Positions 38,999-48,369 of a stretch of DNA of 64,000 bases are shown one piece after another; positions within the stretch are counted from its first letter, which is position 1, and every line of letters starts with the position of its first letter. Both the position numbers and the translations under genes were made by a program. This DNA comes from Ichthyophis bannanicus (Eukaryota; Chordata; Amphibia; Gymnophiona; Ichthyophiidae). The stretch spans positions 711,375,637 to 711,439,636 of the forward strand of contig CM066033.1 in NCBI GenBank assembly GCA_033557465.1, written 5' to 3'. A model generated the notes under the pieces. The model was not told where the DNA came from and ran no database searches. It saw only the letters and a list, made by a program, of their open reading frames with translations.

Positions 38999-40463
38999 TG
39001 TCATGCCCATAGCCCCTTACATGCAGTATGGAGGGGCGTGGCTGTCATTAGAGAGATTCACCTTTTGGTCTTTAACTGACTGATTGCCTTGTAATGCCTT
39101 ATGTGAAAGGTAGTTCAGTCAAAAAGTATTCAACCTCAGGTAAAAAAAAAAGCACCTTTGTAGTTGCCTTGAGTGGTAAGGTAATGACAGTTTATTAACT
39201 GAAAAAAAAACACGCTAAGGTTCACAAATTCCACCTTTGGATTATTTCTCCAGGATTCTTGTAAATGAACATCAGGATATAAATGAATTCCAAACAAAAC
39301 AGCTTGCAATGTTCTCCAGTATAAACATAAATACTTTAACAGCCCATGCTATCAGGCATGGCTTGCAGTGCTGATCAAACACACAGAAAACAGCTTTTCC
39401 TAAAGCAGGTTTCTTTTTCTCTCAGTCCAGAACACTGTTTCTCTTCTTAAACATAGAAAAACTTTCAACAAGGCAGTTAAACTCTTCACAGGCAAGCAAT
39501 TCTCTATGCAAGGTTTTCTTATAAACAGCCAAACAAAAGCTTTCCTTACTTTCACCGTTAGTACGGCTTCCGGCTGAGCACTGCTCTGGCTCACAGCTGA
39601 CTCACCAACTTAATTAGGCAGCTTCACAGTAAAAAAAAAAAAGGTATTTTGCCTTTAACTCAGGACCTTCACAAGTTAACCACAGGCTCTTAGGGCTACC
39701 TGACACTGGAGGTTTTCCTTACGGTTGACTCCCTTTCAACACCTCTGTATTGGAAGACTGGCATAAAGAGCAATCCATGTATGAGACTTCTTCTAAAGCC
39801 ATGTCTGGTTCACCCATTTGCTTTGGCACTTCCTTTGATTCTGGCTCAGAGGGCTTAGCTGACTGCCTTCCGTTAGGGCTAAGGCTGTCTCTGGCAATTC
39901 TGTAGTGCTCAGAATTAGGCAAGCTTCTAATGCTCATACCTGGGTCAAAGCTTGTAGCAGCTTCTCCTCTCTCATGCTCTGGCCACCATTCACCGGTGCT
40001 TCCACGTCCTGTTCTCCAACCTGTGTTTCTGGTTCCTGCTGTTCTCACTGTTCCAGATCCATTCCTCTTCCAGTAGGCACTCCTACTCCTCTCACGTTCT
40101 CTCTCTCTCTTTTCCTCTTCTTCTTCCTCTCCTGCCTCTCCCTTCTGAATAAACTGACCTAGTCTTAAACCTCTCAGGTGCCTGCTCCACCCCCTCTCCT
40201 CTCAGGTGTTGGAGATCAAACTGCCTCGTGGCAGCTGAGTAATTGGGGAATTCAGTGACGTAAGGGTTCCTTACCCTGGGCCTGTATTCCCTCTCCTTTT
40301 CTCCACTAGGGGCATTCTGCAACCTATTGTAGCTAGGAATTACCTGCTTTCTAGGTGTAAAGGGAGTTTTGTGTCTCTGACCAGGTAAAATGGGTTCTTT
40401 TATAAGGGTAAATTCCTTCTCTTTATCCCTATCTCTTGGGTCCTGATAAGCTTCCTTATCACA
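38999..40463 (-). repeat. Gyp-2 3' LTR
   Basis: It repeats 45688-47145 from TGTCATGCCC to the end CTTCCTTATCACA with scattered substitutions and small indels. The polypurine tract adjoins its inner end. The terminal dyad TGATAAG/CTTATCA is the same as in Gyp-1. The inner ~750 bases are coding (continuous with RNase H). Confidence 0.93.
39719..40048 (-). CDS. LTR-encoded pol tail, second frame segment
   Basis: The frame lies wholly in the 3' LTR and continues the tail that begins at 40463 after a shift near 40060-40090. It is Arg- and Glu-rich, then acidic (EPDMALEEV), and contains SYMDCSL near its end. The Gyp-1 tail ends with the same motif after a similar acidic stretch, so this is the natural C-terminus. 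The matching copy in the 5' LTR is at 46415-46690. Function unknown. Confidence 0.6.
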   Translation of the reverse strand: MRTAGTRNTGWRTGRGSTGEWWPEHERGEAATSFDPGMSIRSLPNSEHYRIARDSLSPNGRQSAKPSEPESKEVPKQMGEPDMALEEVSYMDCSLCQSSNTEVLKGSQP

Positions 40464-40880
40464 TACCCCCCTGCCCAAGATATTACGGGCTGGCGGAGGT
40501 TGCGAGTGTTCCTCCGAACAGTCCGTGATTCTCGAGAGGACATTGGCGTTCTGGTGCAGTTTTCCCGCCCGATGTTCTTTTTTAAAATCATAGGCTTCGA
40601 GAGCCATATACCAGCGGGTCAACCTTGCGTTATGATTTTTCATTTGTTGGAGCCATTTTAGCGGGGCATGATCCGTAATTAATAGGAATTTTCTTCCTGT
40701 AAGATAAAAGCGCAATGCTTCTATGGCCCATTTTATAGCCAGGCATTCTTTTTCAATAGTGGAATATTTTTGCTCTGCTGGTGATAGTTTCCTGCTGAGA
40801 TACATCACCGGGTGTTCATCCCCTTCATAACTTTGGTACAAAACAGCTCCTAGGCCCACGTCTAACGCATCAGTCTGCAC
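40092..40880 (-). CDS. Gyp-2 RNase H continuing into the 3' LTR
   Basis: RNase H is recognised by QTDALDVGLGAVLYQ, IEKECLAIKWAIEAL, LITDHAPLKWLQQ and HQNANVLSRI. The last acidic position (usually NADVLSR) is Asn here. After it comes a short linker, ITDCSEEHSQPP, then GRGVCDKEAY across the polypurine tract into the LTR, where the protein stays open for 124 more codons, Arg/Lys/Glu-rich. The linker ITDC and the VCDKEAY start of the tail are shared with Gyp-1, although there they follow integrase. Confidence 0.88.
   Translation of the reverse strand: MQTDALDVGLGAVLYQSYEGDEHPVMYLSRKLSPAEQKYSTIEKECLAIKWAIEALRFYLTGRKFLLITDHAPLKWLQQMKNHNARLTRWYMALEAYDFKKEHRAGKLHQNANVLSRITDCSEEHSQPPPARNILGRGVCDKEAYQDPRDRDKEKEFTLIKEPILPGQRHKTPFTPRKQVIPSYNRLQNAPSGEKEREYRPRVRNPYVTEFPNYSAATRQFDLQHLRGEGVEQAPERFKTRSVYSEGRGRRGRRRGKERERT
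40464..40479 (-). promoter_or_regulatory. Gyp-2 polypurine tract
   Basis: The minus strand reads CTTGGGCAGGGGGGTA directly before the LTR TG. It primes plus-strand synthesis. It is in the open pol frame (LGRGV). Confidence 0.8.
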
Positions 40881-41331
40881 CAGGAAGGGCTTCTTGAAGT
40901 CTACCCCCCCCCCCCCCCCGCAACACTGGACTTGTGCATAGCTTCCCTTTTAAATGAGCGAATGCCTTTTCAGCCTCGGGACTCCATCTAAGTTGATTCG
41001 GACAATTTTTCCTCAGCATGTCCGTAAACACTGCACTTTCTTCTGCAAACCGGGGAATGAATCTCCGGTAATACCCGATGAGTCCTAGAAAACTTCTTAA
41101 GTGTTTTTTGGTGGTCGGTTGGGGGAAATTTTTGATACTCGCTACTTTGTGGATCAAAGGCTTAATTTTTCCTCTTCCTACCATGTGTCCTAAATATTTC
41201 ACTTCTCGCTCTGCAAATGCGCATTTTTTTGGGTTCAGGGTAATGCCGGCTTGCCTCATGGATCGTAGTACCGCCCCGATTCTCACGAGGTGTTCTGCCC
41301 AGCTGTTGCTATGAATTATCACAACATCCAT
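40870..41331 (-). CDS. Gyp-2 RT thumb and connection
   Basis: The frame starts at the active site, which reads [10 protein letters not shown] where family members have YIDDVVIHS: the second catalytic Asp is Val (GAT to GTT). It continues GITLNPKKCAFAEREVKYLGH, HLRSFLGLIGYYRRFI and LRWSPEAEKAFAHLK. At 40904-40919 a C16 run (G16 in the gene) sits where the sequence leading to DFKKPFLVQTDA should be, and shifts the frame. The RT is therefore inactive. Confidence 0.87.
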   Translation of the reverse strand: MDVVIIHSNSWAEHLVRIGAVLRSMRQAGITLNPKKCAFAEREVKYLGHMVGRGKIKPLIHKVASIKNFPQPTTKKHLRSFLGLIGYYRRFIPRFAEESAVFTDMLRKNCPNQLRWSPEAEKAFAHLKGKLCTSPVLRGGGGGRLQEALPGAD

Positions 41332-41953
41332 GTACGCGAAAGCGTACTCCCTGGTGTGGTCGCAGAACCTGATCCACTAACCTCTGGCAAGTAGCCGCTG
41401 CTCCATGGAGTCCAAAAGGCATCCTCTTGAAGTGAAATAATCCCATTGGGGTACTAAACGCAGTCTTTGGCCTAGACTCCTTCGTCAGAGGGATCTGCCA
41501 ATATCCTTTCGTCATGTCTAATGTAGTCAAATATTGGGCCTGCCCTAATTGGTCTAATAGCTCCTCAGTTCTGGGCATCGGGTAGGCGTCAAAGACAGAT
41601 ATGGCGTTCACTTGCCGGAAGTCTATACAAAATCTTAAGGTGGCGTCCGGCTTCAGAACCAGGACTATGGGGCTATTCCAGGGGCACTTTGATTCCTCTA
41701 TGATGCCCATTTCCAACATCTCGCGGACCTGTGCTGTCACCTCTTGTTTTTTTGCTTCGGGCAAATGGTAGGGCCTCTGCCTGACTATCTTTCCCGGCGG
41801 AGTTATGATTTCGTGTGCCACCAGGTGGGTTTCTCCGGGAACCGGAGTCAGCACATCTGAGAATTTTGCCAATAGTTTTGTTAATTTCCCTCGCTGTACT
41901 GGAGACAGATACTCGCTTATTTGTGGCTCTGGATTTTCTTTGCAGTCCGCCAC
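41309..41953 (-). CDS. Gyp-2 reverse transcriptase, fingers and palm
   Basis: The frame holds [19 protein letters not shown], a linker, then [70 protein letters not shown] (first catalytic Asp) and [17 protein letters not shown]. It is typical of Ty3/Gypsy and most like Gmr1-type RT. It shifts before the active site near 41335. The upstream join to dUTPase also needs a frame change near 41970. Confidence 0.9.
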   Translation of the reverse strand: MADCKENPEPQISEYLSPVQRGKLTKLLAKFSDVLTPVPGETHLVAHEIITPPGKIVRQRPYHLPEAKKQEVTAQVREMLEMGIIEESKCPWNSPIVLVLKPDATLRFCIDFRQVNAISVFDAYPMPRTEELLDQLGQAQYLTTLDMTKGYWQIPLTKESRPKTAFSTPMGLFHFKRMPFGLHGAAATCQRLVDQVLRPHQGVRFRVHGCCDNS

Positions 41954-42029
41954 TTGGGGTCCAAGGTCCTCCTCCTTCGGGTACTTCCATTCTGTCCTCG
42001 CAGCTGGCAGTGAGGCTTTTCATCTTCAC

Positions 42030-42440
42030 CCCCCCAGTTGAACCAAATCCTCTGGTTCCACGTTCCGTGGTGGATAATGTTGGGACCTCCTCCAACGGGG
42101 GAAAACCCACCCTTTCACAAATTAGCTGGGCGATCCGATCTCCCATCTTTACCGGAAAATCTTCGTGTCCAAAATTAAATAATAACACTTTTACATTTCC
42201 ACTATAGTTGGGATCAATAACTCCCGCTCCAACATCCAAGAAATGCTTTAGAGCCAGCCCTGATCGAGGGGCTATTCGCCCGTAACAACCGATTGGTATC
42301 TCAGTTTGTAGTCCAGTGTCCACAAGGGCTTTTCCTCGGCTAGGTATGGTTCCATCTTCCGCACTACATAAGTCAAAACCTGCAGCTTGTGGGGACGCTC
42401 GCCTGGGAGCTTGGGCCTTAACTGATACTTTACAGAATTT
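42030..42440 (-). CDS. Gyp-2 dUTPase domain
   Basis: A trimeric-type dUTPase, which hydrolyses dUTP to dUMP and so limits uracil in new DNA. All five motifs are present: [41 protein letters not shown] and RGFGSTG. The length, about 137 residues, is normal. It lies between protease and RT in its own frame; the protease frame ends at a TAA (42457) just upstream and the join needs a +1 shift at CCC CCC AGG. It has no internal stop, unlike its neighbours. Retroviral elements keep dUTPase in this area of pro-pol, but it is rare in Ty3/Gypsy. Confidence 0.92.
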
Positions 42441-42456
42441 TAAGGTAAAAATCTGT

Positions 42457-42895
42457 TTACCTGGGGGGCTTGTTCCCTAAAGGTTTCTTTTCTACATTCG
42501 CAACTGGCTTTTGGGGATTTCCAAAAAGGGGCCCGGGGACCACCATCACCATTCCATTCCCCTGCTGGCTAAGGCCCTTTTCTATTCCCTGCCTAGATTG
42601 ATGCCAATCTCTTCCCAATATTAAATCATATGGGAGTTTGGGAACCACTGCCACTGGGATCTCTTTCTGAACCCCCAAAGCCTTAACCTTTAACATATAT
42701 GTAGGGTAAAATGAAGCAGCCCCATGAATGCATCTAATTCTTACATTACTTTCAGGCTTTCTACGCTCTGAGTTATTCTGGGCCTCTATTGCTCACCAAA
42801 GTTTTTGAGAAAGCATGCTTTGGTCCGCACCAGAGTCCAGAAGAGCACTCGTAATCCCTTGTATGTCAACCGTTAAAAGAAAACCTTCTCCAGGC
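42457..42895 (-). pseudogene. Gyp-2 aspartic protease
   Basis: The active site [11 protein letters not shown] lies near 42820-42850. After QKLW there is a TGA, then the frame resumes: [38 protein letters not shown]. The end, VVPGPLFGNPQKP, matches Gyp-1 ([12 protein letters not shown]). The protease would cut the polyprotein. One in-frame stop after the active site disables this copy. Confidence 0.87.
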
Positions 42896-42914
42896 CATTT
42901 TATACTGATTCCCA

Positions 42915-43408
42915 TTAAGTTAGTGCGGGCTTTGCACCCCTTCTGCAAATGTCCCCATTTCCCACACTGGAAACATTTTTTTCTAGCCCCTTCTCATCTT
43001 GGTTAGGCATAAAAACTTTTCCAAAATCAGCATCTTTTCCATCCTTCCTTTCTGATGCAGCAAAAACCACCTCAGCACCTATTTTCAGAGTGCTTCCCTT
43101 TTGCTGACGAGCTAATTCACCTTCCATAAACCGTTCAGACAAAAGGGTCGCCTCTGCCATGCTTTGGCAATTCTGCTGGATGAGAAAAGACTGCAGGTCC
43201 TTTGGCACTGCTGCCATAAATTGTTCTAACATTATTACATCAATAATCATTTCTACATTTTTCCCTTCAGTAGCCAGCCATTTCAGTGCTAATCCACGAA
43301 TCCTCTGGCTTAAGGCTTTTGGCGTCTCGCCAACTCTCAGGATTGTGGCTCTGAACATGCATCGGTATACTGTGGCTGTTAACCCTAAGCAATCCTTAAT
43401 GGCACTCT
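42915..43408 (-). CDS. Gyp-2 capsid C-terminal (SCAN-like) and nucleocapsid
   Basis: SCAN-like capsid: MFRATILRVGETPKALSQRI, LKWLATEGKNVEMI, MLEQFMAAVPKDLQSFL and EATLLSERFMEGE. The zinc knuckle CFQCGKWGHLQKGC is intact but in a neighbouring frame near 42975, after a shift close to 43000. The first codons of the open frame (before KSAIKDCLGL) come from hAT-2. Capsid assembly is the expected role. Confidence 0.87.
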
Positions 43409-43414
43409 TTACAG

Positions 43415-44908
43415 CAGGGGTCTCAAACACGCGGCCCGCGAGAGCATCTTGTGCGGCCCGCGAAGCACTTACCGGTGTCTAAAAAAAATAAATAAATCCA
43501 AACTTGCCGCCGCAGTATTAGGCGTCCCGCGGCCCCTCTGCCTGCTCTGAGTCCTCTCCTCCCTGCAGCATCAGCTCAAAAAGTGGCGGCTTTCAGAGCC
43601 GCGAAGAGAGAGAGTTTCTCTCGCGCGGTTCTGAAGACTCGCTGCTCTTCAGAACCGCGCGAGAGAAACTCTCTCTCTTCGCGGCTCTGAAAGCCGCCAC
43701 TTTTTGAGCTGATGCTGCAGGGAGGAGAGGACTCAGAGCAGGCAGAGGGGCCGCGGGACGCTTAATACTGTTGGCATTGGGATCAGGGACTGACTGCTGC
43801 CAATAGTGGCTATGTTTTAAAAAAATAATAGTCCCGGGTGAAAAACTGACACTACTCAAATTTCTCTGTGGCTGACTATGTTGTCTGTGTGAGTTTGCCA
43901 TTGGTTCATAGACCCATCTGTCTGTTCATGCAACTAATAGTGAGCTCATCATTTTGGAAAATAAAAGAAAAACACAGTTTTAAGAAAAAAGGTAGGAGAG
44001 TCTATAAACATCAAATAAAAGGCTTGTGCAACAGCTGGTGTAAAAATGGCCAGAGTGCACATGAGCTCTTTGGTCATATCATCAGTGCAAGACTTGGGGA
44101 TCCTCTCCCATTGCTCCTGAAGTAGAGAAAAAGCAAGCAACTAGCCAGAGATGTCATTCCCAAATCCCAGAAACAGAGAATGTAGTAACACAGGGCCAGG
44201 GATCCCTTCCCTGGGACCCAAAAAGAGACAGGATGAATGAAGGAACCAGAGATCCTCTCCTCACAGAAGAATAAAGCGAGCATAAAGCTGGATGCCACCC
44301 TTTGAACAGCATAAAAGGAAGATCGTGAGTATAGGATCAACATAAGCAGAGAAGGAACATGGGGCAGAAGAATCCTCCCCCCAGGACCTTGAAGGAGAGA
44401 AACTGCACAGAACCAAAAGATTTCTCTCTCCAGACATCAGGAACAGAGAGAACAGAGAGCTAGGAAATCCCCTCCTTAGGGTTTTCAAGCAGAGAATGAA
44501 CACAGGGCCAGAGATTCGAGCCACAAAGGTGAGAGCATCCCCCTCCATGTGACCAGAAAAGATATGGGAGTGGACACAGGCCCAGGGGCCCATTCTCCAT
44601 GATTGTTCCCTTACATACAAGAGGAAATCAATTTATAGTTTTATTTCTACAGTGTTGTACATTCTAAGTTTGGCTTTTGGGGTTCCCAGTTTAATTGTCT
44701 TCCTGTTTCTAAATTGTGATTCCTTGTTTGGTGATGGTGTATGTTCTGCATGTTTACTAAAAGTTAGTGTATATGCAAATATTTATGCAAATGATGCCCT
44801 TATGCAAATGATGCCATTATGCAAATGAGGCCTGCGTCTTGTGCGGCCCCCGGGTTACTCTACAAGTCCTCATTTGGCCCTCAAAGCAATTTGAGTTTGA
44901 GACCCCTG
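43415..44908. mobile_element. hAT-2, non-autonomous hAT transposon
   Basis: Perfect inverted ends CAGGGGTCTCAAAC and a perfect 8-bp duplication CTTTACAG (43407-43414 and 44909-44916). It is inserted in gag of Gyp-2. It shares its first ~60 bases and last ~300 bases with hAT-1 but has no G-rich minisatellite and a different central part (43765-44600), in which I see no coding potential. A long hairpin lies near the left end. Confidence 0.92.
43523..43760. repeat. hAT-2 internal hairpin
   Basis: The arms 43523-43636 and 43648-43760 are almost perfect reverse complements of about 113 bases with a loop of only about 11 bases. The outer part, CGTCCCGCGGCCCCTC, resembles the matching part of the hAT-1 hairpin (TCCCGCGGCCCCTTC). 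Confidence 0.92.
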
Positions 44909-44916
44909 CTTTACAG

Positions 44917-45337
44917 CCTTGTAATCTAGAGCTTGGGCCGCCGGCATGGCTCTGTAAGCGGCAAGTGCCTCTCCTGTTAAGGATGAAGACAGACGCACGA
45001 CCCACTGTGTCTCCGGCCACCCTAGAGCCTGAGCCACTCTTTCAGAAGACTCAATAAAGTCGTCAATATTGTCTTCTGGGGTAAGTTTGCCAAAACTAAA
45101 GGCCCCAGTATATTGAAAGTCACCCATACTGTCCACACGTGGTGCAGCTGGTCCTGCTGGCGCTGGTACTCCTCCGCCTTCCTGGCTCCGGAGCGTAATC
45201 AAAGCCTCCAACAGATCAAGAACTGGCTTTTGTTGTTCCTTCATGGCAGCGATTGCATTGTCCTGTGCCATTTGCGCCAGCTGCTGTTGACGAGTGAACT
45301 GGGTCGCCATCCAACTCACGAGTTCCTTGGGATCCAT
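44917..45337 (-). CDS. Gyp-2 gag N-terminal part
   Basis: The start is the ATG at 45337 (MDPKELVSWMATQF), aligned with Gyp-1. It contains QQKPVLDLLEALITL, GAFSFGKLTPEDNIDDFIES and LTGEALAAYRAMPAAQALDY, then meets hAT-2. No stop lies in this part. The segment EALAAYRAM is deleted in Gyp-1, which explains the frame break there. Confidence 0.87.
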
Positions 45338-45687
45338 AACTTGGTACCTGCAAGAAAAAAGAGAGAGAGAAAAACCACCAAGGGCGGCACCGTACAACAA
45401 TTTCTTTTTTTTTTTTTCTATATGCCTCCTTTTAATGCATCAGCATATACTTCTTCCTTAATCCACAACTGGTCACGCCCAGGTATCTTTACCTTAATCA
45501 GGCGTTGACTCTCACTTATACAGGGTCTTTTCCTCAGGAACTGCTACTGGATCACCTCTTCTGCTCATCAAGTCTGTCAGGGAAAATCTGCTTCCTCCTG
45601 CTTCAGCTTGAAACTCTCGCAGCTGTAAATCCTTATTGAAATTCCTGGTATCTTTTAGGTGGAAAAAAAATCCAAGAACTACGCTAC
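45338..45687 (-). other. Gyp-2 untranslated leader
   Basis: Lies between gag and the 5' LTR. Directly after the LTR the minus strand reads GTAGCGTAGTTCTTGG; this is where a primer-binding site should be, but it does not start with TGG and I cannot assign a tRNA. Runs of A and T follow. Confidence 0.6.
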
Positions 45688-47145
45688 TGTCACGCCCATA
45701 GCCCCATACATGCAGTATGGAGGGGCGTGGCTGTCATTAGAGAGAGTCACCTTTTGGTCTTTAACTGACTGATTGCCTTGTAATGCCTTATGGGAAAGGT
45801 AGTTCAGTCAGAAAGTATTCAACCTCAGGTAAAAAAACCAAACACCTTTGTAGTTGCCTTGAGTGGTAAGGTAATGACAGTTTATTAACTGAAAAAAAAA
45901 CACGCTAAGGTTCACAAATTCTACCTTTGGATTATTTCTCCAGGATTCTTGTAAATGAACAAAAGGATATAAATGAATTCCAAACAAAACAGCTTGCAGT
46001 GTTCTCAAGTATAAACATAAATACTTTAACAGCCCATGCTATCAGGCATGGCTTGCAGTGCTGATCAAACAGAAAACAGCTTTTCCTAAAGCAGGTTTCT
46101 TTTTCTCTCAGTCCAGAACACTGTTTCTCTTCTTAAACATAGAAAAACTTTCAACAAGGCAGTTAAACTCTTCATAGGCAAGCAATTCTCTATGCAAGGT
46201 TTTCTTATAAACGGCCAAACAAAAGCTTTCCTTACTTTCACCGTTAGTACGGTTTCCGGCTGAGCACTGCTCTGGCTCACAGCTGACTCACCAACTTAAT
46301 TAGGCAGCTTCGGCTTTCACAGTAAAAAAGAAAAAAAAAGTTTTTTGCCTTTAACTCAGGACCTTCACAAGTTAACCACAGGCTCTTAGGGCTACCGGAC
46401 ACTGGAGGTTTTCTTTACGGTTGACTCCCTTTCAACACCTCTGTATTGGAAGACTGGCATAAAGAGCAATCCATGTATGAGACTTCTTCTTCTAAAGCTA
46501 TGTCTGGTTCACCCAGTTGCATTGGCACTTCCTCTGATTCTGGCTCAGAGGGCTTAGCTGACTGCCTTCCGTTAGGGCTAAGGCTGTCTCTGGCAATTCT
46601 GTAGTGCTCAGAATTAGGCAAGCTTCTAATGCTCATACCTGGGTCAAAGCTTGTAGCAGCTTCTCCTCTCTTACTCTGGCCACCATTCACCGGTTGCTTC
46701 CACGTCCTGTGTTCCTGGTTCCTGCTGTTCTCACTGTTCCAGATCCATTCCTCTTCCAGTAGGCACTCCTACTGCTCTCACGTTCTCTCTCTCTTCCTCT
46801 TCTTCTTCCTCGCCTGCCTCTCCCTTCTGAATAAACTGACCTAGTCTTAAACCTCTCAGGTGCCTGCTCCACCCCCTCTCCTCTCAGGTGTTGGAGATCA
46901 AACTGCCTCGTGGCAGCTGAGTAATTGGGGAATTCAGTGACGTAAGGGTTCCTTACCCTGGGCTTGTATTCCCTTTACGTTTCTCCACTAGGGGCATTCT
47001 GCAACCTATTGTAGCTAGGAATTACCTGCTTTCTAGGTGTAAAGGGAGTTTTGTGTCTCTGACCTGGTAAAAAGGGCCCTTTTATAAGGGTAAATTCCTT
47101 CTCTTTATCCCTATCTCTTGGGTCCTGGTAAGCTTCCTTATCACA
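45688..47145 (-). repeat. Gyp-2 5' LTR
   Basis: This is the partner of 38999-40463 with the same ends. It also carries the coding-tail sequence (46415-46690 and 46687-46872) with EEEVSYMDCSL, though here it is upstream of gag and would not be translated as part of pol. Confidence 0.92.
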
Positions 47146-47149
47146 AGCC

Positions 47150-47308
47150 TCAACGGCTTACCTCCGTTCTGTGTCTATGGATGATATCTGCAAAGCAGCC
47201 ATTTGGGCTTCGGTACACACCTTCACATCCCACTACTGCTTAGACAAGGACTCCTGTCGGGATGCCTCGTTTGGCCATGCTGTTCTCCAGCATCTCTTCC
47301 ATACTTAA
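47150..47308 (+). pseudogene. DIRS-D tyrosine recombinase, part 2
   Basis: It resumes the recombinase after Gyp-2: TAYLRSVSMDDICKAAIW, then TSHYCLDKDSCRDASFGHAV with the catalytic Tyr, and ends QHLFHT at TAA 47306. The sequence joins part 1 (38110-38998) in frame order; the AGCC duplication lies at the join. Confidence 0.85.
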
Positions 47309-47429
47309 TACAACTCCTACCCACCGTCCACTGTTTGGATGCCAGAGGTCCATGGGAGGAAGCATGACCCATCTCACCAGGGTTCGCAGCTTGCTGGGGT
47401 CACCCCTTGGCATCTTTCAGCTGGGGAGT

Positions 47430-47797
47430 CCCCATATTTGAAGACTACATTCCTGCTTGTTCCTGGAGATAGCATAGTTACTCACCTGTAACAGGTGATC
47501 TCCGGGAACAGCAGGAATTTAGTCTTCACAACCCACTCACCTCCCCTAGGAGTTGTCTCTGTATATCTCTCTCTCTACTTCTCTCCTTTGGTCTCGGCTA
47601 TAAACTCAACTGAAGTGAGAGAGGTACAGAGGCGGGAAGGCAGCACACATGCGCTGTAGGATGCTCCCAAAAGCGTTCCTGTTGGACGCTGGGAGCGTTC
47701 CCGCGCAGGCTCTGTCGGTATCGGCGATACCCATATGTGAAGACTAAATTCCTGCTGTTCCCGGAGATCACCTGTTACAGGTGAGTAACTACGCTTT
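47430..47797 (+). repeat. DIRS-D ICR and right inverted terminal repeat
   Basis: The complement of the left end (TTCCTGCTTGTTCCTGGAGA) lies at 47450-47469, followed by the complement of the right end at 47471-47529. The latter pairs with 47737-47795, the right terminus, over about 59 bases. The right repeat proper occupies about 47540-47797 with its extra CACCTGTTACAGGTGAG end. Confidence 0.85.
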
Positions 47798-48369
47798 CAT
47801 GATGATTGCACATGAGTCCAAGAATATCACAGATTTGGCTCTGTTTGTAAGTCTTGTTTACATTGGACAGTGGAATGAAGCATCATTTGCAATCCGAGCT
47901 CCTCTCAGTGACCTCAAATTTTTATCAGTTTTTAAGACCTTACCCAAACCAGGCTATTGTATTTTCAAGGCACCTCTGTTTTTTGTCTGAACATTTGGCA
48001 GGCGTAGCCCTCTTTGATGCCAGAATCTCAGCAGAAACCAAGAAAAAGGTGGTGCAGAACCTTTAGCGTCCACCGTTACCAGACATTCCAGTTGTCTGCT
48101 TTTTAGCTCAGATGACACAAAAACTGTCAAATGGGGAGACCTCTAAATGTTTGATTTTCATTAAAATTTTGTGTGTTTGTTATGATAAAGAACAAAACCA
48201 GCCTTGTGAAGAACAGAATTTTTTTGACTACTCTACAGAGAGATATGGACACTTCCAAACCCCCGTGATTGTTTACTGTGCTCTATTGCTTGTTTTTTCA
48301 CTCCGTTTCTGATGGACCATTTTTAGGGATGCTGTGAGATTCTGTATGGTGTTCTGACAATTATTTACT
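47798..48369 (+). other. Unidentified interval with short ORF pieces
   Basis: Two overlapping frames, 47781-47990 and 47854-48066, read like parts of one protein with a frameshift near 47925 (SDLKFL on one side, LSEHLAGVALFDARISAETKKK on the other), and the reading continues weakly in a third frame (PDIPVVCFLAQMTQKLS). The composition looks protein-like, not random. I do not recognise the family; a transposase or captured gene fragment is possible. Confidence 0.35.

Larger units (their letters stand above)
38999..47145 (-). mobile_element. Gyp-2, Ty3/Gypsy (Gmr1-like) element with dUTPase, lacking integrase
   Basis: Two LTRs of about 1460 bases, TG...CA ends and a 4-bp duplication AGCC (38995-38998 and 47146-47149) define the element. 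On the minus strand the order is gag, zinc knuckle, protease, dUTPase, RT, RNase H, LTR-encoded tail. No integrase sequence is present. gag matches Gyp-1 closely. hAT-2 interrupts gag. All genes carry stops or shifts. The insertion splits the DIRS-D recombinase just after its H-x-x-R box. Confidence 0.92.
34032..47797 (+). mobile_element. DIRS-D, DIRS element split by Gyp-2
   Basis: Left repeat, gag, RT, RNase H, methyltransferase-like region, recombinase, ICR and right repeat are all present. It is a subfamily of the DIRS-A type: the end motif reads TGAAGACTAAATTCC where DIRS-A has TGAGGACTGATTCC. Gyp-2 sits in the recombinase with a 4-bp duplication AGCC. Without Gyp-2 the element is about 5.6 kb. 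Confidence 0.9.

Noticed and set aside
45688..47145. A second, tandem Gypsy element next to Gyp-2, suggested by coding text to its right
   Set aside because: The same text is in the 3' LTR, and TG/CA ends with AGCC duplications show it is simply part of the long LTR.
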